Of a DNA stretch of 64,000 nt, positions 46,180-59,142 are shown piece by piece; the stretch's first letter is position 1; every line of letters begins with the position of its first letter. The stretch covers positions 24,235,317 to 24,299,316 of the forward strand of contig JASXTE010000011.1 in the NCBI GenBank assembly GCA_030280995.1, written 5' to 3'. The position numbers and the translations under genes are program-made. The notes under the pieces were generated by a model. The model did not search any database. It was not told the origin of the DNA and worked only from the letters and a program-made list of their open reading frames with translations. This DNA is from Hemileia vastatrix. Its lineage: Eukaryota; Basidiomycota; Pucciniomycetes; Pucciniales; Zaghouaniaceae.

Positions 46180-49100
46180 CAAATCATTTCTGCAGATTCT
46201 GATTACTTCAGGAAAAACATTCGAAATTACAATAATGCCTTGGCAATGACTTCTCTTGGTGCAAAAATTGATTATTCAACCTGGGGACCAAAGGGTGTCT
46301 TTACTTTCCAAATATCTGGTGAAATGCTTCACTATATTGGCTCTCTCCTACCACCAATAGATGGTGCTGCAAAATTTGCACAAATTTATGTTACTCAGAA
46401 TGATCCTCTACAGCAGGCCCTAGAATGAGTGGAAAAAGTGCATGGAAATGTTCTCCTCCCTGTATTTATGACTTTGCAAGAAATGTTGGACAGATGCAAT
46501 CCATTTGTTGCATTGTTCAAAACAGCCAAAGAAAAAATTTCTCAGTCCAATTCCCCTATAAAACTTTGCCTCAAAAGTGCCACTCCCACAAATTTTGACC
46601 TAAAATGCTATAACAACCCTACGTGAAATGAAGTAGGCTTGATCGTGCATGGAAGTGGTGATAAATTTTAAGGCTTTAGGGATATCATTCTGGTGCAAAG
46701 AGATGGCCCCCTTCAACAGATATCTGAATTAAATCCCAGCTATTCCCCATTGCAATTTCCACTTCTTTTCTCTTATGGTGAGGTTGGCTCTCAATTAGGG
46801 ATTTCATTCACAGAAAGACATCAGGTGGATGGTGATATGAATTATGTTGAGGAACCAGGTGTTTTTTTTAATATATTTATTTCTAATTTAGTCATTTTCA
46901 GTTCATTTATAAAAATTTTATATTTCTTTGTACTTCTCAATTTTCATGTAACTCTATATGAAGTTGTGCGTGTTAAAGGAGGATCAAAAAATATCTCTCA
47001 AATGCAATATCTTGCATATATAGCACACTACCATCCAAATGTGTTTCTTCTTCTGAAGTTTTCTGTCTCATTCTTTCAGGGGTACTTGATTGATTGTTAT
47101 GCTCAGATGGAACAAAACAGACTGCACTACCTCTCTAAAAATCAGGATAAGCTCTATGAAGACCTTTATTGTGGTGTGGAAGATTCTATCAATAATGAAA
47201 CTCATCTCAATTAAGTTTGAAAGCAAATTATTCTGTCTTCTTCTTTTGTAGGGGGACCATGTAACATGGATCAGCTATATTATGATGCTATGGCAATTGT
47301 ATAGAAATTTTGAAATCCAGATCTTTTTATCACAATCACTTGCAATCAAAACTTGAAGGAGATAAAAGATATGCTTCTTGAAGTTCATATTGCTCAGAAT
47401 AGGCCAGACTTACTTTCCAGGGTTTTCAAACTGAAACTTGATGCCATTATGAAAGAATTTCTAAAAGGGGAGATGAATAGGAGTGGGGAACCAAGGAAAA
47501 GGGGGATTTTGGGTAATATTTCAGCACATGTGTATGTCATTGAGTTCCAGAAGAGAGGCCTACCACATTCACATATACTCTTATGTTTGGATTCAGAGGA
47601 CAAGCCAGATACAACAGACAACATTGACTCAAATTTTTCAGCATAGTTACTTGACCCTGATAAGGATCCTGTACTTTTTCAACTAATAACAACCTTTATA
47701 CTCCATGAACCCTGTGGCTCAGTCAACCCACATGCTTCATGTATGAAAGATGGGAAATTCTCTAAATGATACCCTAGAAAATTTAATGACACAACACAGA
47801 TGGATGAAGATGTATATCCTTTATATAGTAGGAGAAATGATGGCTGAAAGTTTCAAAAATTTGAAGGAAGCTTTCAATACACAAATCAAAATTTGGTGCC
47901 TTAGAATCCTTATCTCTCTAGAAGATTTAATAGTCATATAAATGTGGAAATTAAAAACACAACATCTTCAGTCAAGTATCTCTATAAATATGGGTAAAAT
48001 GGTCATGATTGTTCCTCAATGGTCCTGCAGACTGACGGAATAATATATGAGGATATAGAATATCTGTATAGTAGGTATATTTTACCAGTTGAAGCATGCT
48101 GGTGACTGTTTGCTTTTCCACTTCAAAATCATGAACCAGAAGTTACAAGATTACAGCTCCATTTCCCTGACCAACAAACAGTTATATTTAATCTTAGTGG
48201 GGAAATTTCAACTGAAGGTACTCTTTTGGGAAACAGGAAAAACACCCTTAAAGAGTGGCTTACAGCATGCTCTAATGCCCCAACTGCTGAGGTGGCCCAG
48301 GGGGTCAACTGTCCTAATGCTAAAATCCAGTGTGTTTGGAATGTTTGAGTCATTAGGATGTTCTTATATAATTTTACTCCTTCCTAATCAAAAGTTGGTG
48401 TGTAGAAGTTGCAAAAAGTAGACAATTCAACAAAGAGACACAGCCATTGGGTGTGTTACCTTTTTTGGACAAAATTCATAAGAATGAATTTACTTGTGCC
48501 TTCTGCTTTACCATGTGGCTGGACTAATAAGCCATGAAGCTCTGATAAATATGCATGGTTTCCAACACCAAACCTTCAGGGCTGCTTTCTTGGAATATGG
48601 TTTTTTAAAAGATGATGCTGAATACAAGAAATGCTTGGATGAAGCTCATTAATGAAGACTGGGCATCAACTCAGACAATTATTCACTTCTATTCTAATCT
48701 GGAACCATTCTTCTGATCAATTGAGTCTTCTTGAACCACACATTCTGACACTTGGGGATGACTTACAACATATCCTTCAAACAAAGTTTCACAATTTTCA
48801 GCCTACCAACTAACAAATCAGAGATTACACTTTGAATCTTATTAGCCTCCTGCCTGAAAAACAAAGTTACTCTTTATCTGAATACGGACTTCCTGAGCCA
48901 ACACAAAAGTTTCATCTATCTACAGGTCAGCTCATCTTGGAAGAACAGTCATATGAAATACAAGAGCTTACTTAAAAATGGAGAGATAACTATCATTTGT
49001 CCAGTGTAGACCAGAAAAATACTTTTGATGCAGTTACACAATACCATGCATCTGGAGAGGGTGGTATATTTTTCTTGGATGGACCTGGGGGAACCTGTAA

Positions 49101-50565
49101 AAAATTTGTTGAAAATATGATCCTGGCATGTTTTAGAAGTCATGGACACATTGCTCTTGCGGTTGCCTCTTCTGGGATAGCATCTATACTTTTAGAAGGG
49201 GGACAGACAGCTCATTCCAGGCTTAAGATTCTACTTGATATAGATCAAGATTCATATTGTCAAATCAAAGCACAGAGTGACCTAGCTAAACTTTTGAGGA
49301 TGTCAGAGTTATTTATATGGGATTAATCTCCAGCACAACATTGCCATTGTGCTGAGGAAGTGGATAGAAGTTTACAGGATATCCTAAAAAACAATCTTGT
49401 CTTTGGGGAATTGTTTTGCTTTTTTCTGGTATGAATTTTCAACTAACGTCTAAATATTAAAAAAAATTCATTAAATAAATGGATAAATATATATTTCCAT
49501 TTCCATTATCATACATTTGTACTGATTTGAAATTATATTACTTTCTTTTAATTTTATGTCATTCTTCAGGGGACTTTAGACAATGCCTTCCAGTTATACC
49601 AAAAGGCTCAAGAGGACAGATATTATATTCAACTCTAATACACAGCACTATCTAGCCAAAAGTTAAGAAACTCCACCCAACCATCATCATGAGGCTTTTT
49701 CAGACAGGAATGAATGATGAGGAAGTATAAGATGCTTACCATTTTTCTGAGTGTATAATTCAAATTGGGGAATGAAGAACACCAAATCCAGATTTGTTGG
49801 AGATTCCTTCTAAAAACTGTTATTTCAGTGGGCCTGATGGGTTAAAGGAATTAGTCACTGTGGTATCCCCAGGAATTAATTATTTGGACAACATTGTTGA
49901 AGTTTCCCTGCTCAGTTACTTAAAAAGTAGGGTCATCCTAGCTGCAAAAAATGTGGATGCAGATGAAGTTAACAAATTGGTTCTGAATATTCTACCAAGA
50001 AGAATCTCAAATTTTTATAGTGCTGATCAAGACTTTTCTGACAATGGATTACCAAGTAACCTATTTTGGATATATTACTTAAACACAATCAATCCATCAG
50101 GATTTTCTCTACCCTCTTTGTCACTAAAGAAGGGTTGCCCCATCATGTTACTTTGTAATCTTGACCCAGATGCAGGTTTATGTAATGGAACCAGTTTGAT
50201 TGTTACACAGATTGAAAGGAATGTGATAAAATCATGTATACTAGCTGGACCATTTAAAGGAAATCAGGTGTTTATCCCAACGATCACATTGGAGATTTAA
50301 CCCAACTCAAGTCTTCATTTCACTCTGTTCAAATTTCAGCTACCTATTAGATTAGCTTATAGTATTAAAATCAAAATGGCCCAAGGTCAATCTTTAGACA
50401 TTGAAGGTCTTAATCTGGAATCAACAGTGTTTGCACATGGTCAGTTATATGAAGCACTTTCAAGGGCAAAGTACAGTGGAAATTTTTATGTACTATTATC
50501 TGAGAAAGCTAAAGGAAGGGCAGTAAATGTTGTATACAAAGAACTCCTTATTTATTTTATTTAAT
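46180..50565 (+). pseudogene. Helitron Rep/helicase gene, multi-exon, decayed
   Basis: N-terminal Helitron block near 46200 (FRKNIRNYNNALAMTSLGA). Rep nuclease: GYLIDCYAQMEQNRLHYL near 47080, a GGP...DAMAIV block near 47250, the two-His motif within FQKRGLPHSHILL near 47560, and the two-Tyr region SVKYLYKYG near 47975. PIF1-like helicase: Walker A region DGPGGTCKKF near 49080 (GKT changed to CKK), IASSG-type motif, then LPVIPKGSRGQIL near 49590 and HGQLYEALSRA near 50440. Frames join across likely introns at about 46870-47079 (ends TTTCAG), 47214-47252 (ends TTGTAG) and 49429-49568 (GTATGA...CTTCAG). Stops remain inside exons, so it is dead. Rep nicks and transfers a single DNA strand; the helicase unwinds it. 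Confidence 0.85.
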
Positions 50566-50639
50566 ATTTATTTTGAAAGGAAGGGAGGTTAATAAAAATA
50601 AAACAGTTATATTTACCTTTAGCCTTGATTCAATCCAAG

Positions 50640-50950
50640 GCTAGCATCACACACATCTGGGACCAACGTCTGGATGTATAACCATTTCAATCATGAATAT
50701 TTTACAATGTTATAACAAAAATCCAGATCTTTGACCCAGATGTGTAATTGTGCAAAATATGCATATTCATGACAGTTATAATAAAATCCAGGCCAAAGGT
50801 GTGGATTTGCAATCATGCCAATCTTGCATATTCAAAACTGTTAAGACAAACATTTGGGCCAAAGCTCTGGATGTATACTCATTTCAATCATGATTAATCA
50901 ACATTATTATGACTAAAATCCAGGCTGAAGGTCCAGATGTTTAAGGATTT
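50640..50950 (+). repeat. Tandem repeats of about 100 bp near Helitron 3' end
   Basis: Four degenerate units share ATCCAG, GTGTGGATGT-like, CAATCATG and ATTCATGACAGTTAT segments. They lie between the helicase gene and the terminal hairpin. Confidence 0.5.
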
Positions 50951-50983
50951 CTACCATACAATGTGTGTGTGAGGCTGCTGACT

Positions 50984-51009
50984 GTCTGCATCTCAGAAAG
51001 GTAGCAGAC
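50984..51009 (+). other. Candidate Helitron 3' hairpin
   Basis: GTCTGC and GCAGAC form a 6-bp stem around a 14-nt loop, 22 bp before gag resumes. Confidence 0.5.
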
Positions 51010-51031
51010 TTTTAATAAATTAATAAATTAA

Positions 51032-51270
51032 ATTAAAAGATTAACCTCTGAGATTAAGAACTTAAAAGATAAATTAGAACATTCTCAGCATATTATGGCT
51101 ACCATAGAGGGAAGTGTAAAATTGTCTTTTTCAAATGTGATTGATACTTTAACTCATTTACCTATAATAAAGGATAGGTTACAAAGAGTGGAAATTGTAG
51201 TAGTTAACATTTTGAAAAATTCTGAAAAATTAAAGGAAAAAACATCTTATGTTGAAAAAATACCAGCATA
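51032..51270 (+). pseudogene. Gypsy-2 gag, segment between Helitron and TIR element
   Basis: The frame reads KRLTSEIKNLKDKLEHSQH and then MATIEGSVKLSFSNVIDTL and KDRLQRVEIVVVNILKN, a coiled-coil-like part of rust-type Gag. It is cut at 51270 and continues at 53156 (SDDKPMIEHENS). Confidence 0.7.
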
Positions 51271-53155
51271 CACCATGAAATATTTGGGGGGACTTGCTAG
51301 CAAGTCCTCAACTTGAAGTCGGATGGAAATCAGGTGGAACTCAGACTGAAGTAATACTGAACTTTCACTTGAAGTATCACAAAAATAATGATGGATCTAT
51401 ATTGAAAACATAGTGAAAGTGTGAGGATAACTGAATGGAAGCCAGAAAAAATCATTCCATGAGTCTACTCAATGCACAGTATTTTTTGAAGCAACTTATT
51501 TAAACAATACTTTATTAAATTAAGTTGATCAATAAAAATTGATTGAAAATATCACAATTCTTAAATACAATAATTTTAATAAAAACTTTCAGATTACATA
51601 TAAAAAAAATTAGTGACTTTTTCTATTACCTACAGCTGTTTTTACAGAATTGAAAACTATGTTTCAGATTATATTTGATGGCAGTGAACTCTGTTCTTTT
51701 CCAAAAGAACAGAGTTCATCCTCCTATTTTCACACTCTGTTTGCACTAATCCCCATCCCTTTCAAATCTATCAACAATTGCTTGTCTTCCCTACCAACCC
51801 CTTTTGCTACCCTCCCAGTGCCATTGTATGCCATCCTCTTTTGATCCCCATTTCACCCCTCTCAACCTCTTCTTCACCCGTTTCTTCATTAAAAACATCT
51901 CCAAACCCTTAATTGTCCCTTCCAACTCTTTCCAAACCTTTTTGCTACCCCATATACCCTTCCTCTCCCCTCTCTCCAGCCTCCCCAACCCTTGTAGCCC
52001 CATTCCTCCCCTTTACCTCGCCTCCAAAATCCTTGAACCCCAATTTCCTCCCTTTCAACTCAGTCCCTATTTCTGTATATAAAAATAAAGTGTTAGGGAG
52101 GAATGGGGAGGTAAGCAAACTGGAAGAAGAGGAGTGGAGAAGGGTGGAGAGGGGTGAAGAGGGAGAGGCAAATGTGGATAGGGGTTGAAAATGATGACAA
52201 AGAGAGTGAAAAGGTTGAGGAGAAAGATGAGGTGAGGATAAAGGAATATTTCAAAGGGAAAAGAGTGGGGTATTTTTGAGAGGTAGTAAAAAAAGACAAT
52301 TAAAGAAGATAATAATACAAAATAAATATACAAAAAATATAAAAAATATAAAATATGTTACAAAGAGTGGGCACAGAAATTCCTTGAATTCTAAAAATCC
52401 ACAACTCCCATACTGTTATTTTCTTCATTTTCTTAAATCAAATAAAAATCTACATTTTAATATTTTGAAAATTTTGAAGAAGAAGGGAAATAAATTTTAA
52501 TAAATATTAGTATGATTTTTTTTATTTACTAGTAAAATATAGTATGTCAATTGAATTTGAAAATTATATGTCTAAGTAAAGTCTTTGTAACATCATTTTT
52601 AAGATATTTGCACCTTCTTTAGATATTTTAATGATTTATAATATTCAATATTATCTAGTCATAAAATAAGTATATAACTTTTTCAATTTTTGAAATAATA
52701 CAATAAATAATATCATTGCACAAAATAACCTTTCATGAACAAATTGACATATTTCAAATTATAGTTTCTCCAAGTATTTCTGGCCAACGAAACTTATATA
52801 GTAATGTCAGATGGTATCTACCCCGATCTATACATTGGTGTTCCTTTTTTTAAAAAATTGCAAAAAAACTGCTTAAATAGTTTAAAATATGTGTTTTTCA
52901 GAATACTTTGGGTGTGGTCTGCACTGTTTTGAAATTTCTATAAAAAAATCTCATTCTTCATATCTCAAGATTTGTTCAAAGTATTATTAACTATGCTTCA
53001 TTAAATGTTCAAGTTGTATTCATATTGAGTTCACCAGAATTTCAATATTTTTTCTTGGTGGTTTTATCACTAATTCAATGTGGGCTCAAAAAGATAAGAA
53101 TGAGGGTTCAAGGTTGCGGACTTGCTGGCAAGTCCGCCCCCCATATTGTGCGGTG
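51271..53155. mobile_element. 1.9-kb terminal-inverted-repeat element, CAC...GTG
   Basis: Left end CACCATGAAATATTTGGGGG and right end, reverse complemented, CACCGCACAATATGGGGGG are inverted repeats of about 42 bp. The perfect palindrome GGACTTGCTAGCAAGTCC is on the left and a one-base variant on the right. Target ATA is duplicated exactly (51268-51270, 53156-53158). The interior has a C-rich block (51720-52070) followed by a G-rich block (52090-52270), as in the 4.3-kb member. No transposase frame. Confidence 0.87.
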
Positions 53156-53327
53156 ATATATGAAACATTCAGATGATAAACCAATGATTGAACATGAAAA
53201 TAGTATCATGGAATCTGAGAATATAAAATCAGTGAAAGATAAAATAAATGACCATCTATCTAAAGTAAGTGCATTGCTTAATATTCCTCAGGTTAGGGAA
53301 GCAAAAAGTAACCAAAAGAACTGACTT
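53156..53327 (+). pseudogene. Gypsy-2 gag, segment before the family C solo LTR
   Basis: The frame runs through SIMESENIKSVKDKINDHL and LLNIPQVREAKSNQKN, which aligns with LLNLPKISEIKSNQKN of gypsy-1 gag. It breaks where the LTR begins. Confidence 0.75.
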
Positions 53328-54678
53328 TGTAGACAATCCTATAGTACTAGCTATAGGCCTTGACAAAGGGAGTTGGAGTAAAACTGGAGAGTAAACCCCC
53401 TGTCCCTTTAGAAAATAAGTGAGATTTACCTGCTACACTAAAATTGGTTCCTGTTTACCAAAAGCCCCTTTCCCAACACACTTGACTGCTTGATAAGTCA
53501 AGAAAGTAGTCTCCAGACAGACTACCAAACCGAGAACTGACACCACGCAATATGGGGGGCGGACTTGCTAGCGAGTCCGCAACCTTGGACCCAAACTCAC
53601 CACAGATTGAGCACACATTGAGCTATTGATAAAGGAACCATACAATCAGGGATGAACACCACTCAGCAGAACAGTTTTAGGTGGGTGTCCAAGTAGAGTT
53701 CAGCATGAGTTCAGTATGAGTTCAGTCTGAGTTCCATCTGAGTTCAGGTTGAGGACTTGCTAGCAAGTCCACCCCCTATATTGCGTAGTGTGAAATGTAG
53801 ACCAATGTCCACACCAGAGAATACAATGATACTTGATGTAGATTGCAAATCCACACCAGAGTCAGAAATAATACTTGATATAGCATGTAATAATACACCA
53901 GAGAAACCAGTTTCCAAGTTAAGTTAAATGAAGAACTCACCTTGCAACAAACACAGCCAATTGTGGCCAGAAAACAGTGAAAACTGAGTGAGGAACAAGG
54001 ATATCACCTCCAGATGGTTGTATGATAAACAAAGTTGTCCCAAACTGTCTTATTCACTATATAAACACAGACCACTATCTAAGAGCCCATGCACACCAAC
54101 AAATTTGGCGTTTCTGAGTGCCAAATTTCATAAAACCCCTCTAGAAACACTTCCCAGACTTCTAGCACTGATGCGGGTGGTCTTCCCAACATTGGAAGGC
54201 CACCTGAGGCGGCCGGACCACCCTGAAGCCAGAAAACCACCAAAAACCTCCAAAAACACCCAAAATGCTTAGAAAAATAAACTAGGACTACTAAAACCTT
54301 TAAAACACATAATTAGGCTATAAAAACATTTAGAAATAAAATATAGAGAAAAATCAGCCCATTCTAATGGTACTAAGCACTTAACACTAAGACTTAAGGT
54401 TAGCCCATAAAATGTGAAAAACAAAATTAAACAGCAATCTTTTAAAATGAAAAATGAGAAATAATCCCTTAAATACTTAGAATATGAAAAATTTCATCAA
54501 GACATAAAATATAGAGAGAAACCAGCACTATCCAATGGTAGGATCCACATCCCCGCAATACCAATATTCACCAATTAATTCCATAAAAACACCCAATTAT
54601 TAAATAATTTCATTTAAGACACATCAAAACAATTCCAAATTGACCAACAAAGGGCTCCACAAATGCTGAAAGAACACA
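53328..54678 (-). mobile_element. Solo LTR of family C inside gypsy-2 gag
   Basis: It starts TGTAGACAATCCTATAG (plus strand) and ends GAAAGAACACA, matching 13431-14511. Without the 250-bp MITE and one target copy it is about 1098 bp. Gag resumes beyond it. No clear target duplication. Confidence 0.8.
53541..53790. mobile_element. 250-bp CAC...GTG MITE inside the family C solo LTR
   Basis: Ends CACCACGCAATATGGGGGG and, reverse complemented, CACTACGCAATATAGGGGG. The palindrome GGACTTGCTAGCAAGTCC is perfect on the right and differs by one base on the left. Target TGA is duplicated exactly (53538-53540, 53791-53793). Five GAGTTCAG or GAGTTCC repeats at about 53693-53750 are subterminal repeats. 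It is the shortest of three members in this window. Confidence 0.9.
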
Positions 54679-55240
54679 ATATAAGCTAGTTCAGTAACCT
54701 TCTTTTTACAGGGATTAAAAATCTGATTGGCAACAATTCATTCAGAGAATTGATGACTTAAAATTTTCATACAAATTACCTTATAATCAAATTATATTGA
54801 AATTGATATCTTTTTTTTAAGATGTTGCCTTATTATGGTTTGAATCTGTATTGAGTGCGGGAATTAAATACTCCTGAAATGATTGGAAGACACTAATTGA
54901 AAGGCAATTTTGTGGTCCAAAATTTAGAATCACTCAAAAAAGACTGTATGAGAAAGACAGATATAATCCAAATGCTGGGGATTAACCTATAGTAATTTTA
55001 ATGAATATAATAAAAATTATGAAAGCCATGGATCCAAAAATGGATTAGGATGAGTGGAAAGAAAAAATAATATACAAATTGCCTATATCAGTTGGAGACA
55101 TTATTGTAGCTAGAGCTGAAACCATTAGAGATAATTTTAGGTTTATTAATATATGCAATGAAATATTATTGAAACACAAATATGAGACCTGATATAATAA
55201 TTACAAGCAAAATGTTGAGGTAGTAAAATATACTACAAAT
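54679..55240 (+). pseudogene. Gypsy-2 gag, C-terminal part
   Basis: Frames containing FIQRIDDLKFSYKLP, DVALLWFESVLSAG, TLIERQF and LPISVGDIIVARAE parallel gypsy-1 Gag segment by segment. Several stops occur (for example the TGA in TCCTGAAATG near 54875). Confidence 0.75.
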
Positions 55241-58200
55241 AAGGTACCAGTGGAGAAGAAAAACACTTCAGCTCCCCTTTTCCCTAAAGTACAAGAAAGT
55301 AACACTTGCTACAAATGTAATGAACCTTGGACTAAAGGTCATACTTGTAAGAAAAGAATATATGTTATTAAAAACTCACAAGATTCTGAACCAAATAATC
55401 CTGAAGATGAAAAGGAGGAATCAAGTGAGGATTGTAAAAGTAACATTTCTTACAGTGATGATGAATATGAGATATATGTATTAGAACAGGATATTATGTA
55501 CCTGAATGATGCAATACCTCATACAGATACATCTTAACTTCCATTGAGGAAGCTGAAATAATTAAAGATGTAACTCATGATACTTACAAAATAACACCTA
55601 TTAGAGAACCTGTTATTATATGTGGAGAAGAAATGAATGCCATTCTTGACACTGGGGCTTCAGGTAGTATAGTTTCTATTAATACATTAATGAAACTTGA
55701 TAGTAAGTATAAATAAAAACTGGAACCTGTACAGACAAATAACTGGAGGGTTTTTGGTTCAGTATTACATCCAAATGGCAAATACAAAACTGTTGTATTC
55801 TTTAAATGTAATAATGGATATGTAGGAGTAGTATGTGAATTTGTAGTAATGGATAAAAATAATTTTAGTGATTGTTTTATTTTTGGCAATGACTTATTGA
55901 CAAAATTTGTCATCAAACTAGATCCTGCAAATAGTTGCTTCACTATAGGCATGAATGGGAAAAGAAAGTTCAAGATTCTCTCTGATAACTCAGTTTATTC
56001 CATTGCTACTTATGGAGAACAACTCCAAGGTGGATGAACCAACTCTGTAGTGGTAGAATTTGAAAATAAAATCCAAAAAGCCTCTTTCAGTCATCAACTC
56101 TCAAAAATTGAAGAAAACAATATTTTGAGATTTATTAAATCTTATCCTATGGAATTTGCTCATTGTTCAAATGAACTAGGATTGATAAAAGACCATGAGA
56201 TGAAAATATCTTTAAGTTGTGTTTTGTATAATATTCCTGGAAGCTTGAAAAAGAAACCTTACCCAGCTTCTCCTGGGAAAAGGATAGAAATTGAAGACAA
56301 CATTAAAATTTTGTTAGAAATGGGTATTGTTGAAAAAGTAGACACAAAACCTAAGTATTGTGTTACTTCACCAGTTTTTATCTCTTATGAAACAGATAAC
56401 CCAAGATTATGTGGTGATTACAAAGCTTTGAATAAATTGACTGTAGATGATAGTTAACCTCTACCAAGGATAGCTTCTATCCATGCTACCTTGAATGGTG
56501 CAAAATATATTTACTGTCTGGATGGAAACAATAGTTAACACCAGATTCCTGTGGAAAAGAATTCTCTAAATTTCTTACTCATAACCACACACATGGGGAT
56601 ATATAAATATGTGAGAATACCTTTTGGCCCAAAGAATTCCCCTTCAGTCTTCCAAAAATTTATGGATAGTGTTTTTAATCAGGAGATGGTTTAAGGATGG
56701 CTTTTAGTTTATATTGATGACATCAAAGTGTTTTCAAAAACATATGATGAGCATTTAAATCATCTGAAAAGAGTATTTCAAAAAATAGTTGAAATTAATA
56801 TGAAAATTCCATTAAATAAATGTAAATTTGGGTTTCAATCCCTGAAAGTACTTGGACATGTTGTATCTGGATTAAAAATTTGTGTTGACCAGAACAAAGT
56901 GGCAGCAATAAAAACATTAATATACCTAAAAATGTGAAAGATGTTCAAAGTTTTCTAGGTATGTGTGGGAATTATAGGCGGTATATAAAAACTACCAATC
57001 CATTGCAGCTCCTTTAACAACATTAATCAGAAAAAAGTAAGGCTCTCATTTTGAATAATGTAATATAACATGCCTTTGATAAATTAGAGGAATGTTTAAT
57101 TTCAGCTCCAATATTGGGATGGCTAGATTTTAACCTCCCTTTTATTTTTTATACTGATGTAGGCTTTACAGGGCTAAGTGTTGCTTTACAGCAAAAACAG
57201 ATATTAAATGGTAAATTATCTGAAGTTGTTATCTTTTATATATCCAGAAATTTAAGAAAAACAGAAGTAAGGTATGGTGACACCCAACTGGAATGTTTAG
57301 CTGTTGTGTGGGCCCTGGGGAAACTTCATTACTATCTGGAAGACCAGAAGTTTTAATTAATAACAGATTTCAGTGCCGTAAAATCATTACTAAACATGAA
57401 AACAACTTATAGGCACATGTTAAAATGGAAACTAGCTGTAAAAGAATACAGAGGTAGAATTAAAATCACTTATAGAGCAGAAATATTTCATTCTAATGTG
57501 TATTAATTATCCAGAATTCCTTTGCCAAATGATACTGACGAGCCAGCTTATGTTCCTGAAAATGAGGTAATACATTAATTTAGGATTTATATAGCAGATT
57601 TAGAGGAAGAATTTATGAAAAAAACATTAGAAAATTATTCATATGATAAATATTTGTCAAAATTATCTTCCATTTTAAATGATCCAACAAATCCCTCTAC
57701 AAGTGCAATAATTAAAACCTTACCTCCAAAGTATAAAAATGCATTGGAAAATGGTAAACTGTAAATTGAAGATGGATACATATATTACAAAAAAAAGCTA
57801 AGTAATGTAAAATTTATACCACCTTCTATGAAAGAGCTAATGTTAAGTACTTGTCATGATGACATCTTAGATGCTCATTTTTATTTCAAAAAAACATTAA
57901 CTAGAGTTAAAAATACAACCTGGTGGATAACCATGAAAGAAGATGTACAAAAATACATTGTAGCATGTGACTCTTGTCAAAAATTTAAAATATTGAATGG
58001 GAAGAGAGCTGGGTATTACTAAAAATAGAAAAGCCAAAATCTCCATGGGAAATTATAAACATGGGATTTGTCACTGGCTTTTCATTAGCAGAAAAAGAAT
58101 ATTTAAATTCTTGCTGGGCAATTGTGGATAGACAAACAAAAATGTGTAAATTTATCCCTACCCAAAAAGAGGTATCTGAAAAAGACTTGGCATTACTATG

Positions 58201-59142
58201 GTGGAATCATATGATGAATACTTCTGGGTTCTACAAAGCCATAATCTCTGACAGACACCCTAAGTTTAATTCAGAGTTATGGATATCTTTGATCCAATTT
58301 TCAAGTCGTAAATTGAAATTGTGTACAGCACACTATCCACAAACTGATGGGCTAGCTGAGAGAATGATACAAACTCTGGAAGACATGATCAGAAGATATT
58401 TTGCCTTTGGATTAGAATACAAAGACAATGAAAAATTCAAACATGACTGGGTAAAATTAATTCCTGGCCTTGAATTTACTTATAATAGCAAAACACATTC
58501 TGTAACAGAGAAAAAACCATTTGAACTTTGGCTGGGATACGTACCAAATGCCCCAGTAAATCATTTAAATAAATTACCAAGGTTAGATATACACTCTGAT
58601 ACTAAATCCTTTATTCATATGCAACAAATGTGTAGAAAGCATACAGATGAATGCATCCAAAGAGCAATTGAATATGAGAATAAAAAGTGGGATAAATCTC
58701 ATAAAGAATTGGAATTCAAAAAAGGAGATGAAGTCCTAATTTCAACACTACATTATAACTTACAAGGTAATGTTAAATTAAAGGATCCCTTTTTAGGAAA
58801 TTTTGTAGTCCACAAAATGGTTGGTATTAATGCTGTAAAATTCATATTATATGCCCCATATGATAGGAATCATCCAGTTTTCCCTATCTCATTATTAAAA
58901 CCTTACCATGCAAATGATCCTGACTTATTCCCAAAAAGAAGAGGAAGGCCTAAAAAGCAACCTGAATAAATTGTGATAAAAGCAGAGACTGAAAATATAC
59001 TCAAGAAAAGAATCCTTACCAAAGAGAAAGGAACACAGTATTTATTAAGATTTATAGGAAAATCAAATGAATTTGATAAATGGATACATGAAAAATAAAT
59101 TTCAAATTTATCCTCCCTTCTTATAAACTTTAAAGGGAAATA
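55241..59142 (+). pseudogene. Gypsy-2 pol: zinc finger, protease, RT, RNase H, integrase, damaged chromodomain
   Basis: The zinc finger CYKCNEPWTKGHTC lies near 55312. Protease reads LDTGASGSIVS near 55645. RT spans about 56050-56935 with LCGDYKALNKLTVDD and VYIDDIKVFSKTYDEHL. RNase H lies near 57140-57500 with FYTDVGF (Ala changed to Val) and LECLAVVWALGKLHYYL. The integrase frame 58061-58969 carries IVDRQTKM, ISDRHPKF with the second Asp, and DGLAERMIQTLEDMIRR with the Glu. The chromodomain tail continues to 59142 with WIHEK in place of WIPEN. About ten stops or shifts are spread along the region, so it is older or less constrained than gypsy-1. Confidence 0.88.

Larger units (their letters stand above)
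43958..51031 (+). mobile_element. Helitron inserted in gypsy-2 gag
   Basis: The left end TCTATATATATAAAAG is the typical 5' end of fungal Helitrons. Gag sequence before it (AAGATTCAAA) joins smoothly to TTAAAAGATTAACC at 51032 to restore a Gag frame, so insertion was between A and T without target duplication, as Helitrons do. A hairpin GTCTGC/GCAGAC (50984-51009) lies near the right end, but the expected CTRR is not evident. Coding capacity: Rep nuclease plus PIF1-like helicase, decayed. Confidence 0.85.

Noticed and set aside
51674..52333. Pro/Ser-rich open frames in the C-rich and G-rich blocks of the 1.9-kb element (and 37672-38411 in the 4.3-kb one).
   Set aside because: They arise from base composition on both strands, have no conserved start and lie inside non-autonomous elements.
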